This document shows, piece after piece, positions 49,021 to 56,466 of a DNA stretch of 64,000 nt. Each line of letters begins with the position of its first letter. The first letter of the stretch is position 1. The notes below the pieces were generated by a model. The model did not search any database. It was not told the origin of the DNA and saw only the letters and a program-made list of their open reading frames with translations. Made by a program: the position numbers and the translations under genes. Origin of the DNA: Angelobacter sp036557225 (GTDB lineage Bacteria > Acidobacteriota > Terriglobia > Terriglobales > Acidobacteriaceae). Location: NCBI GenBank assembly GCA_036557225.1, contig DATBHX010000107.1:11303-75302 (forward strand), given 5' to 3'.

Positions 49021-49087
49021 CTTACCTCAGTGGCTAAAGCCAACGGTTAAAGTGGCACCTACCGTAGGCATAAACGCCTGCTCCACC
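49021..49087. repeat. Dispersed intergenic repeat, copy 2
   Basis: CTTACCTCAGTGGCTAAAGCC followed 25 bp later by GTAGGCATAAACGCCTGC and TCCACC. Matches the element at 41786-41850 in order and spacing. It fills the gap between the convergent rsmB and PASTA genes. Confidence 0.6.
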
Positions 49088-49118
49088 CCGCGATATACGC
49101 CTCTTCTCAAGGGGAGGC

Positions 49119-49847
49119 CTATTTCCTCACATCAAAGCTGATGGTTGCGCCGGCGGCGATTTTTTGCCCTGCCGATGGGTACTGGTGCACGATGGTTCCA
49201 GGGCCGCCGGACGGAGTGCTGTCGGCTGTCGCTGCAACCTCACGTACTTTGCCCATGGTGAAGCCGGTCTTGAGGACAGCGGTGGCTCCTTCAGACAATG
49301 GCCGCCCGACAAAATTGGGCATCACGTAGAGCTGAGCGTTATCGGCGGCGGAGAGGAGAAGACCCACACGGGGCGACGCAGCTTCGGTGGTGTCCGGAGG
49401 CGGGTTCTGGCTGACGACAGTACCAGGCTGCACCCCGGGCAGATGCAGGGTGCCTACGGTGCCCAACTCGAGGCCGCGACGGCTGATATTGATGCCGGCA
49501 GCGTGCTGGCTCTGTCCGAGAAGATTAGGGACCGCAGCGCGCTGCGGCCCAAGGCTCTCCGCTACGCGCACTTTCCATCCGCGGCGGACAGGCGCATTGG
49601 GAGCGGGGGCCTGCGAAACGATGCGGCCCTCAGGAACGGCGGGGCTGTAAAAGCGGCTCTCAATGGAGAGCACAAGGCCGTCAGAATTGGCGACGCGCTC
49701 GGCTTCGGCGGGAGTCAGGCCGGTGAGGCGGGGCACTTTGACTTCGCGCCCCTGGATGGCAAAGCGCATGGCCAGAAGCGCCGAGGCGAGAAAAACGAGC
49801 AGCATCACCAGCGCGCGAAAGGTATATTTGAGCAGCTTGCGCAGCAA
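49119..49847 (-). CDS. Membrane-anchored protein with three PASTA domains
   Basis: Protein of 242 residues starting with TTG directly after the PBP stop, with GGAGG about 8 nt upstream. One N-terminal helix (about 8-30) anchors it. Three PASTA repeats follow: VKVPRLTGLTPAEAERVANS, AVPNLLGQSQHAAGINISRR and YVMPNFVGRPLSEGATAVLK, each ending with an S-x-P-x-x-G-type strand. PASTA domains bind peptidoglycan stem peptides and usually sit on kinases or PBPs. Here they form a separate protein encoded together with a class A PBP, so it is probably an accessory factor of that enzyme. Confidence 0.9.
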   Translation of the reverse strand: MLRKLLKYTFRALVMLLVFLASALLAMRFAIQGREVKVPRLTGLTPAEAERVANSDGLVLSIESRFYSPAVPEGRIVSQAPAPNAPVRRGWKVRVAESLGPQRAAVPNLLGQSQHAAGINISRRGLELGTVGTLHLPGVQPGTVVSQNPPPDTTEAASPRVGLLLSAADNAQLYVMPNFVGRPLSEGATAVLKTGFTMGKVREVAATADSTPSGGPGTIVHQYPSAGQKIAAGATISFDVRK

Positions 49848-52085
49848 TCAGTGCGCCTCCGCGTCACCGGCGGTACGCAGCGGCGTGATCGCGGCGCGCT
49901 TGATGCTCGCCAACTTTCCCCGGTCGTCGTGCACAGGAAGGAAAGCCTCATTCTTCCGCGCGGGATCAGAGACGGCGGCGTGCATGAAATCAATCCAGAT
50001 GGGAAGCGCGGCGTGGCCGCCAGTTTCGTTGTCGCCGAGGTTTTTCTTTTCGTCGTAGCCGATCCAGACGCCGCAGGTCACGCTGGGAGAGAAACCGATG
50101 AACCAGGCGTCCGTGTAGTCGTTGGTGGTGCCGGTCTTGCCGGCGACAGGATGGTTCAATTTTCGCGCCGGGCCGCCCGTGCCGTGCTTCACCACTTCCT
50201 GCAGGAGTGAAACCATGGTGCGCGCCGTGCGCTGGCTGATGACGTCTTTGGCGTCGGGAAAATCCTGTTCGAGCAGATGGCCTTCATAGTCGGTGACCTG
50301 GCGGATGTAGCGCGGCTCGATGCGCAAACCATCATTGGGAAAAACGGTAAAGGCTGAGGTCTGTTCGAAGAGAGTCAGGTCGGCTGCGCCCAGCGCCGTG
50401 GGCAAATACGGAGGCAGCGGAGAGCTGATGCCGAAGCGGCGGGCGTAGTCGGCCACGGTGGGCATGCCGACTTTTTGCGCCAGCTTGACGGCGGGAACGT
50501 TGCGCGACTCGGCGAGCGCATGGCGCAGCGTGATGTTGCCTTCAAAACGGCGATCAAAATTGCGCGGCGCGTAAGGCGTGCCCGCGCTGTTGAAGGTGGT
50601 GGGCGCGTCGAGGATGATGTCGTCGGGTTCGGCGCCTTGATCAATGGCGGCGGTAAAGACGAAAGGCTTGAACGACGATCCAACCTGGCGGCGGGCCTGC
50701 GTGGCGCGGTTGAATTTTGATTCGTCGTAATCGCGGCCGCCGACCATAGCTTTGATATCGCCGGTGGCGTTGTCAATGGCAAGCAGCGCGGCTTGCGCTC
50801 CGGAGTTTTGCTCCAGCGAGACCCTGGCTGAGCCGTCAGGGTTTAAGGCCAGTACTTTGACATAAACGATATCGCCCGGCGTGAGAATCTTGCGCGGCAA
50901 CTTGTGCCCCGTCCAGGCAAGTTCGGCTGGACCAAGGTAGGCGCTATAGCGGCCAAGCTTGACCTTGCAGAATTGAAGGCCGGTATCGATCACCAGCGCG
51001 TTGAGATAGTCACCAACGAGAATCGGCTTTTGCCAGTCAGAGTCCTGGTATTTGCTGATGGATACGCCGCTCTGGGTCACATTTTTCAGCTGGCCCTTCC
51101 AGCCATGGCGGCGCTCATAGGCAGCAAGGCCATCGAGTACGGCCTGAGTGGCGGTCTTCTGCAGATCCAGATCCAGCGATGTGTAGACACGCAATCCGCC
51201 TTCGTGGACCTGGTCAGCGCCATATTTCCTTTCCAGATAGCGCCGTACCTCTTCCACGAAATATGGAGCCGGAGAAACTTCCGGCTGGATATTCAAGCGC
51301 AACGGCGCGGTCTTGGCCCGGCCGGCTTCTTCGGCGGTGATCTTGCCGTCCTCGAGCATGTTGTTGATGACCAGATTGCGGCGCTTCAGGGCGTGGTCAG
51401 GATAGTTAATCGGCGAGTAACCTACCGGAGCTTTGGGCAAACCGGCGAGCAGCGCTGCCTCTTCCAGCTTCAGGTCTTTTGCATGCTTATTGAAGTAATA
51501 CTGCGCGCCGGCTTCAAAACCGTAGACCCCATGGCCAAGAAAGATCTGGTTACAGTACATGGTGAAGATCTGCTGCTTGGTGAAATGGCGCTCGATCTGC
51601 AGGGCCAGGATCGCTTCCTGTATTTTGCGGCTGAAATGGCGCTCGGGCGAGAGAAAGAGGTTGCGCGAAAGCTGCATGGTCAGAGTGGAAGCGCCCTGCG
51701 CCCGCGCTCCGGAAGTAATATCGCGATAGGTTGCGCCCATCACGCGCCAAAAGTTGATGCCCCAGTGCTTTTCGAAACTTTTGTCTTCGGTGGAAATAAT
51801 GGCATCGCGAAGCACTTTGGGAAAATCGTCATACCCGGCCAGTACGCGGCGCTGCAGGGCAAACGATCCGATCTGGCGGCCCTGATCGTCATAGAGTTCG
51901 GTAATGGTGCTGGGGCGATAGCGTTCCAACTCGCTGATCTGGGGCAGATCAGTGGAGTAAACCATCAGCAGCCCCGTGGCTGCGCCCAGAAATGCCGCGA
52001 TCAATATCAACGCGCCAAACACGACCCGGCCGGCCAGGAGTTTTGCCGCTACCTTGAATGCCGGATGCTCAGACAGGAACTTCAT
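49848..52085 (-). CDS. Class A penicillin-binding protein (PBP1A-like)
   Basis: Bifunctional peptidoglycan synthase of 745 residues. One N-terminal helix (about 22-45) anchors it in the inner membrane. The glycosyltransferase (GT51) domain has EDKSFEKHWGINFWRVMGA and GASTLTMQLSRNLFLSPERH. The transpeptidase domain has S470-x-x-K473 (GSSFKPF), SRN (ESRNVPAVKL) and K650-T-G-T (VAGKTGTTNDY). All key residues are present. Its C-terminal part has no PASTA domain; that is supplied by the next gene, which starts at the very next base. The ribosome binding site is not obvious. Confidence 0.95.
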   Translation of the reverse strand: MKFLSEHPAFKVAAKLLAGRVVFGALILIAAFLGAATGLLMVYSTDLPQISELERYRPSTITELYDDQGRQIGSFALQRRVLAGYDDFPKVLRDAIISTEDKSFEKHWGINFWRVMGATYRDITSGARAQGASTLTMQLSRNLFLSPERHFSRKIQEAILALQIERHFTKQQIFTMYCNQIFLGHGVYGFEAGAQYYFNKHAKDLKLEEAALLAGLPKAPVGYSPINYPDHALKRRNLVINNMLEDGKITAEEAGRAKTAPLRLNIQPEVSPAPYFVEEVRRYLERKYGADQVHEGGLRVYTSLDLDLQKTATQAVLDGLAAYERRHGWKGQLKNVTQSGVSISKYQDSDWQKPILVGDYLNALVIDTGLQFCKVKLGRYSAYLGPAELAWTGHKLPRKILTPGDIVYVKVLALNPDGSARVSLEQNSGAQAALLAIDNATGDIKAMVGGRDYDESKFNRATQARRQVGSSFKPFVFTAAIDQGAEPDDIILDAPTTFNSAGTPYAPRNFDRRFEGNITLRHALAESRNVPAVKLAQKVGMPTVADYARRFGISSPLPPYLPTALGAADLTLFEQTSAFTVFPNDGLRIEPRYIRQVTDYEGHLLEQDFPDAKDVISQRTARTMVSLLQEVVKHGTGGPARKLNHPVAGKTGTTNDYTDAWFIGFSPSVTCGVWIGYDEKKNLGDNETGGHAALPIWIDFMHAAVSDPARKNEAFLPVHDDRGKLASIKRAAITPLRTAGDAEAH

Positions 52086-52292
52086 TGGAGGAGTGTTTGG
52101 GACAGGCCAAGAATAGCATGGATAGGACCTGGAGGCTGGTTACAAGAGGGAATTGCCGCGTGACATCACGGCTCGTTCCTTTTGTCGCTTCGCTCCAAAC
52201 CGCTTTGGCAACAAGTCCGATGGCTAGACCTTTTCGCCCTGCATCGCGCGGTTCGGCGCGCAGGCTGGCCTCACCGCTTCTTTCATGGGCAC

Positions 52293-52322
52293 AAAAAAGC
52301 GCGCCCGAAAGCGCGCTTTTTT
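52293..52322. terminator. Bidirectional-type terminator
   Basis: AAAAAAGCGCGC-ccgaaa-GCGCGCTTTTTT, a perfect 12-bp palindrome with A and T tracts. It lies 17 bp after the S41 stop and ends minus-strand transcription, shielding the PBP gene. Confidence 0.93.
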
Positions 52323-52339
52323 GGGAGGAGGAGTACGAG

Positions 52340-53563
52340 CTAGGTTTTCTGTTGCTTGGCTTTCAGGACTTCAATCGCGCGGCGCAGCTGTTCATCATCC
52401 TTCTGCTGCGGCTTGGGCGCTTCTTCGGGCGTAGTGCTGTTATCGTCGTCATCCGAGATGGTGACAACGTCATCGGTGGAAGCCACCAGTATGTTGGGCG
52501 TGATGCCGGTATCCTGAATGACCTTGCCGTTGGCCGTGTAGTACTTGGCCACCGAGAGAATCAGGGCCGAGCCATCCGGCACCTCGATCAGCTTCTGAAT
52601 GGAGCCTTCGCCGAAAGTCTTGTCGCCGAGGATATCGCCACGCTGGTTATCCTGAATGGCGGAGGCAACAAGCTCCGCAGCGCCGGCGGTCCCACGATTG
52701 ACCAGAACAGCCAATGGCAGTTCAGTGATCTTCTTTTGCGGATCCGCGGTGTAGGTGACCTTGTCATACTTCTGGCCCTGCAACGAGCCGATGGTGCCTT
52801 TGTTCAGGAAAAGGTTGGCCACGGCCACGCCTTCTTCTTCATCGCCTGTCGAGTTGTAACGCAGGTCGAGCACCAGCTTTTTGGCGCCCTTCTTCTGCAG
52901 CGACTTGATCTTCTCAGCAATTTCCTGCGCCTTGCCCTTGGTGAGGACCTGCGCTTTGACGATGCCGGTATCGCCCTGCAACTGCTCCTGTACGGCCGGG
53001 AGCGCGACTACTTCGCGGACCACCGTGATCTTTTGCGGCTCAATCTTGCGCGTGCGAATGATGGTGAGATCGAGGCGCGAGCCGGGTTCACCGGCCAAGT
53101 GGTTCTTGATGGCCTGCAGCGAGAGATCGTGCGTGCTCAGGCCGTCAACGGTTTCAATAATGTCTCCGGCATTGAGGCCGGCTTTGTCGGCGGGGCCTCC
53201 GGGAATCACAGAGACAATGGCGGCATAGCCGAAGCGCTTGGAAATCGTGGCGCCGACGTCGGCTTTACCGTCACCTTTCTTCAGTTTGAAATCCTTATAT
53301 TCAGACGGCGACAGATAGCTGGAATCCGCATCGAGCGATTCCAGCAGGCCGTGCAGCGCGCCGTTGGTCACCACACTCATGTTCGGCTCTTCCACATATT
53401 CCGCGCGCACGCGATAGAGCACTTCACTATAAACGCCAATGTGCTTAAGAGTGACATCACCACTGCTGCTGCCGGAAGCGTGGACACCCAGGCTGCCGAG
53501 CAGGATAAATGCGATGACTAACATGGAGCTGGTGAGGAGAAGAACTTGGATCTTTTTGGACAT
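52340..53563 (-). CDS. S41-family C-terminal-processing-protease homologue, catalytic residues missing
   Basis: Exported or membrane-anchored protein of 407 residues (hydrophobic 6-27). It has the CTP architecture: helical domain (about 40-95), PDZ domain (about 100-180, IVSVIPGGPADKAGLNAGDIIETVDGL in outline) and S41 core with LVLDLRYNSTGDEEEGVAVA. In active enzymes such as Prc the nucleophile lies in SASAS-E, with the general-base Lys 25 residues later in TFGKG. Here the aligned positions are G294 (GTAGAAEL) and E319 (TFGEG), with the same 25-residue spacing. The Ser-Lys dyad is therefore absent. A scaffold or substrate-binding pseudoprotease is likely. The charged Asp-rich tail is low complexity. 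Confidence 0.85.
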   Translation of the reverse strand: MSKKIQVLLLTSSMLVIAFILLGSLGVHASGSSSGDVTLKHIGVYSEVLYRVRAEYVEEPNMSVVTNGALHGLLESLDADSSYLSPSEYKDFKLKKGDGKADVGATISKRFGYAAIVSVIPGGPADKAGLNAGDIIETVDGLSTHDLSLQAIKNHLAGEPGSRLDLTIIRTRKIEPQKITVVREVVALPAVQEQLQGDTGIVKAQVLTKGKAQEIAEKIKSLQKKGAKKLVLDLRYNSTGDEEEGVAVANLFLNKGTIGSLQGQKYDKVTYTADPQKKITELPLAVLVNRGTAGAAELVASAIQDNQRGDILGDKTFGEGSIQKLIEVPDGSALILSVAKYYTANGKVIQDTGITPNILVASTDDVVTISDDDDNSTTPEEAPKPQQKDDEQLRRAIEVLKAKQQKT

Positions 53564-53690
53564 CAGAGAGACCTATCCCTTTAAAGACGAAAAACACCCT
53601 TCAAGGTGAGCTACCAACCTATTATAGCTACCTTTTTTGGATGCAGCCGGGATTTCCGGAGAGGCAGGAAATCTTCAGTTACTGCCCGAT

Positions 53691-54092
53691 TTACCTGCGG
53701 GCGGTCAGAATGCCCAGGATCTCGCGAAGGCCCTGGCGAACCTGTTTGAGCTCGGCCCGGTTCGCTGGCGGGGTGGCAAAGGGCAGAGGCGACTGCTTCT
53801 TTTTGAGTTCGGCGCGCAGCTGCTGCCGTGCCCCGGCAATGGTAAACCCTTGATCGTAAAGGAGGTTCTTGATGCGTAGCACACCCTCCACATCCAGCCG
53901 GCGGTACATGCGCTGGCCGGTTCCGCTCTTGGTCGGTTTGAGCTGGGGGAATTCGGTTTCCCAGAAACGCAGCACGTAGCTGGGCAGGCCACAGAGACGG
54001 CTGACCTCGCCGATCCGGAAGTAGAGTTTGTCGGGAATGACGACCTCGCCGGAAGCGGGTTTCCGCACGGCAGTCTTTGCAAGCTTATGCAT
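53691..54092 (-). CDS. MerR-family transcriptional regulator
   Basis: DNA-binding protein of 133 residues from the ATG at 54092; a frame extension upstream has no homology value. The winged helix-turn-helix pattern is clear: LYFRIGEVSRLCGLPSYVLRFWETEFPQLKPTKSGTGQRMYRRLDVEGVLRI in outline, where RFWE and RMYR are family marks. A short helix with Lys/Arg follows, and no effector-binding domain, so it is of the small, ligand-free kind often seen in Acidobacteriota and delta-proteobacteria. It converges on no gene. Its target is unknown. Confidence 0.88.
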   Translation of the reverse strand: MHKLAKTAVRKPASGEVVIPDKLYFRIGEVSRLCGLPSYVLRFWETEFPQLKPTKSGTGQRMYRRLDVEGVLRIKNLLYDQGFTIAGARQQLRAELKKKQSPLPFATPPANRAELKQVRQGLREILGILTARR

Positions 54093-54190
54093 CAGGAAAA
54101 TCCAGAGACGAGGCGCGTCTAGAGCGGATATTAAAGTCCGATGAAGCACCCCGTCAACAGAAAATAAACATTACTTGGCGGTTTGCACCG

Positions 54191-54445
54191 TTATTGTGGC
54201 GTGGGACTGGCCTTGGGAGCGGTTTTGTCCTCTACCTTGCCGGCGCCCTTTTTCGTGGCATGTGCGCTTTTGTTGACCGCCTTCTTGGTTCCCTGCTTAA
54301 CCTTGTGTCCGGTTTTCTTTGCCGCATTGGCGGTGGAGTGCGCCGCGTCTTTTGTGTCCTGCTTGATACTGCCGTTGTCGTTTTGCGCCCATGCGCCCAG
54401 AGAGAGCGCCAGGCTAACGAGGGCGAATGCCAGCTTCAGTTTCAT
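54191..54445 (-). CDS. Small secreted Lys/Ala-rich protein
   Basis: Protein of 84 residues with a clear signal peptide (about 1-21, ending AWAQ). The mature chain of about 63 residues is highly basic and repetitive: KDAAHSTANAAKKTGHKVKQ, then KKAVNKSAHATKKGAGKVED. This resembles H1-like or LEA-like low-complexity helices. It ends Pro-rich. Such peptides might coat surfaces or bind DNA, polyphosphate or membrane, but no function is known. There is no Shine-Dalgarno sequence closer than AGGTGACAGA before the ATG. Confidence 0.7.
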   Translation of the reverse strand: MKLKLAFALVSLALSLGAWAQNDNGSIKQDTKDAAHSTANAAKKTGHKVKQGTKKAVNKSAHATKKGAGKVEDKTAPKASPTPQ

Positions 54446-54753
54446 TTTTCTGTCACCTCAGTTATTGGCTTGGGATTCTGGCGGGCTGGACGAAGTTGCC
54501 TTCCCTGCGCCCAACAGCAGCGCTGATGCAAGCGAAAAACAGCTCGCGATGACACTGCCTTGCGGATGATGCAACTCAAAAGCGCGGGTTTTCGTCTTAT
54601 TCAATAACGGACCGGAAACCTACCTCGACAAACCGGCGGTTCTTTTCGAACGTAAACGGAATAGCACGTATCGCGCACCTTAGCAGGCCCTCCCCTGAAG
54701 CCTTGACCGGGATCGCGACGGCAAGTCCCGGAGTCGACATCAGGAGGGAAAAA

Positions 54754-55500
54754 ATGAAAAAGATTCTTGCTTTACTGTTGGCCGCGCCATGCATGCTGTG
54801 GACGGCCGGATGTTCACAACATCACGTTGCCACCACGGCTACGGGCAAAACCGTTTACGGCGAACAGGCGCAGATCATCGACCGGTTGCGCGGCGCCGGA
54901 GACGATCTGAAACAGTTGATGAACGCGCCTGACAGCGCGATCCCGCAAGACGTGTTGAAAGATGCCAAGTGCGTGGCTGTTGTGCCGGACATGGTGAAAG
55001 GCGGATTCGTCTTCGGCGCGAACCATGGGCGCGGCGTAGCCACCTGCCGCACCGGTAACGGCTGGAGCCAGCCGGCGTTCTTCGCGATTACCGGTGGGAC
55101 GTGGGGCGCGCAGATCGGTCTGGAATCGGTTGACCTGGTCATGGTCTTTCTGGGCGATGCCGGAATGAACCAGCTATTGCAGTCACAGTTCAAACTGGGC
55201 GCTGAAGCAGGCGTGGCCGGCGGGCCAGTCGGCCGCGAGGCACAGGCCGGTACAGACTGGAAGATGAAAAACAAGATCCTGGTGTATTCGCGGACGAAAG
55301 GATTGTTTGCCGGAATCGATCTCAGCGGCGCGGCCGTGAAGCCGGATGATGATTCAACCCGCGCTTACTACGAAAAACCAGTAAGCTTTCAGGACACCCT
55401 GACCGGCCACGGCCCGAAGAATGAAAACTCCAATTTGTTCCTGACCGATGTGAGGCAGGCGTTCCACGAAGCAAAGGTAAAGGAAGCGTCGGGCGATTAG
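54754..55500 (+). CDS. SYLF-domain (Ysc84) lipoprotein
   Basis: The ATG at 54754 follows AGGAGGGAAAA and gives 248 residues. The signal peptide ends with the lipobox WTAGC, so the product is a lipoprotein. The SYLF domain covers most of the rest: IPQDVLKDAKCVAVVPDMVKGGFVFG in outline, GRGVATCRTGNGWSQPAFFAITGG, DLVMVFLGDAGMNQLL and TKGLFAGIDLSGAAV. SYLF domains bind phospholipids in eukaryotes; bacterial roles are not established. It is monocistronic, with a strong terminator. Confidence 0.88.
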   Translation: MKKILALLLAAPCMLWTAGCSQHHVATTATGKTVYGEQAQIIDRLRGAGDDLKQLMNAPDSAIPQDVLKDAKCVAVVPDMVKGGFVFGANHGRGVATCRTGNGWSQPAFFAITGGTWGAQIGLESVDLVMVFLGDAGMNQLLQSQFKLGAEAGVAGGPVGREAQAGTDWKMKNKILVYSRTKGLFAGIDLSGAAVKPDDDSTRAYYEKPVSFQDTLTGHGPKNENSNLFLTDVRQAFHEAKVKEASGD

Positions 55501-55579
55501 TTTTACGCGATCGCGGCGGCTCAGTTGCTGCGGGATTTTGAGATGAAAGGTCCGCAGGCAGAAGAGCGTTCAAACAACA

Positions 55580-55613
55580 AAGCGCACCTGCTCTTCGAGG
55601 GGTGCGCTTTTTT
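55580..55613 (+). terminator. Terminator of the SYLF lipoprotein gene
   Basis: AAGCGCACC-tgctcttcgagg-GGTGCGCTT followed by TTTT, 80 bp after the stop. Perfect 9-bp stem. Confidence 0.85.
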
Positions 55614-55686
55614 CCCGCAACGATGGTCGATCGTCGATATTCAATCAAAGAAAGCGCTTGGCCTTAAGCTTATCGCCGCGCGCCGG

Positions 55687-56043
55687 TCAGAAAGGTTCCT
55701 TGAGCGCGGAGAGCTGCTGGCGATGGCTACGGCTCAACGTCACCTGCTTGCCGGAAACGAGGGTCACCAGGTACTTGCCGCTGAATGAACGCCTCAGTTC
55801 CTGAATGCGGTTCCGATTCACGATCACGGAGCGATGAATGCGCACGAAATCACGGCCGGGCAGACGCTCGGCAAAAGTGCTCAGCGTTTCCCGCACGCGA
55901 TAATGCCCTGCTCCTGCGTGCACCTGTACGTAGTTTCCTGCAGCTTCAAAAAACTCGACTTCGTCGAGCGCGACGAAAACGGTGCGTCCGTTTTCCTTCA
56001 GAGGTATCCTTCCGCCTGCGATCACAACTTCTGCTGTGCTCAT
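55687..56043 (-). CDS. Stand-alone LytTR DNA-binding regulator
   Basis: The ATG at 56043 gives 118 residues; the upstream frame extension is not protein-like. Almost the whole protein is a LytTR domain: FVALDEVEFFEAAGNYVQVHAGAGHYRVRETLSTF in outline, then FVRIHRSVIVNRNRIQEL and SGKYLVTLVSGKQVTLSRSHRQQL. No receiver or membrane domain is attached, so activity must depend on expression level or a partner. It is transcribed away from the TonB-dependent receptor gene, with 420 bp between their starts. LytTR proteins bind pairs of direct repeats about one turn of DNA apart. Confidence 0.88.
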   Translation of the reverse strand: MSTAEVVIAGGRIPLKENGRTVFVALDEVEFFEAAGNYVQVHAGAGHYRVRETLSTFAERLPGRDFVRIHRSVIVNRNRIQELRRSFSGKYLVTLVSGKQVTLSRSHRQQLSALKEPF

Positions 56044-56466
56044 ACACGACACCTGGTCCGGTCTTGTTTGCTGGTGATTTAGACGAGCGAAAAAAAATAT
56101 CGTCACAATATTTTTTTAAGAAATCGCAAAAAAAAATTGCGCCCCATGCGATGCGTTCGTGTGTGCACGGGGTGTGTGGAACTCGCATTTCCGTAAATGT
56201 GGATTTCATCCGAATCAAAGTTTCCAAAAATGAAAGCTTCCAGACACTAGAACATTGGCTAGAAGTAACCTCTAGCATTCACAGAATTTCCATATAGTTT
56301 CTTTGATCACTTCTTCCTTACCAGTCGTCACGAGCGTTTCGCTATTCGTCACAATGCCACTTTCAGTCAACATCAGGTGCTCTGGGTGGAAGCGCAATTG
56401 CTTTTCTTCATGAATAACTGCGCGCTGCGAGCGCACTTTGCGCGCGGTAATTCATAGGAGAAGAAG
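56044..56466. promoter_or_regulatory. AT-rich divergent regulatory region (LytTR gene / TonB receptor)
   Basis: 423 bp without a gene. It has long A/T tracts near 56088-56140 and a GCTAGA-agtaacc-TCTAGC hairpin (about 56259-56277). A TAGGAGAAG ribosome binding site lies just before 56467. The high AT content stands out against the neighbours. I found no clear LytTR repeat pair by eye. Confidence 0.45.

Noticed and set aside
50904..52163. 419-codon plus-strand frame over the PBP gene
   Set aside because: Antisense shadow of a class A PBP with intact GT51 and transpeptidase motifs.
52058..53521. 487-codon plus-strand frame over the S41 gene
   Set aside because: Antisense to a gene with clear PDZ and S41 domains; its composition mirrors that gene's codon bias and it crosses a bidirectional terminator.
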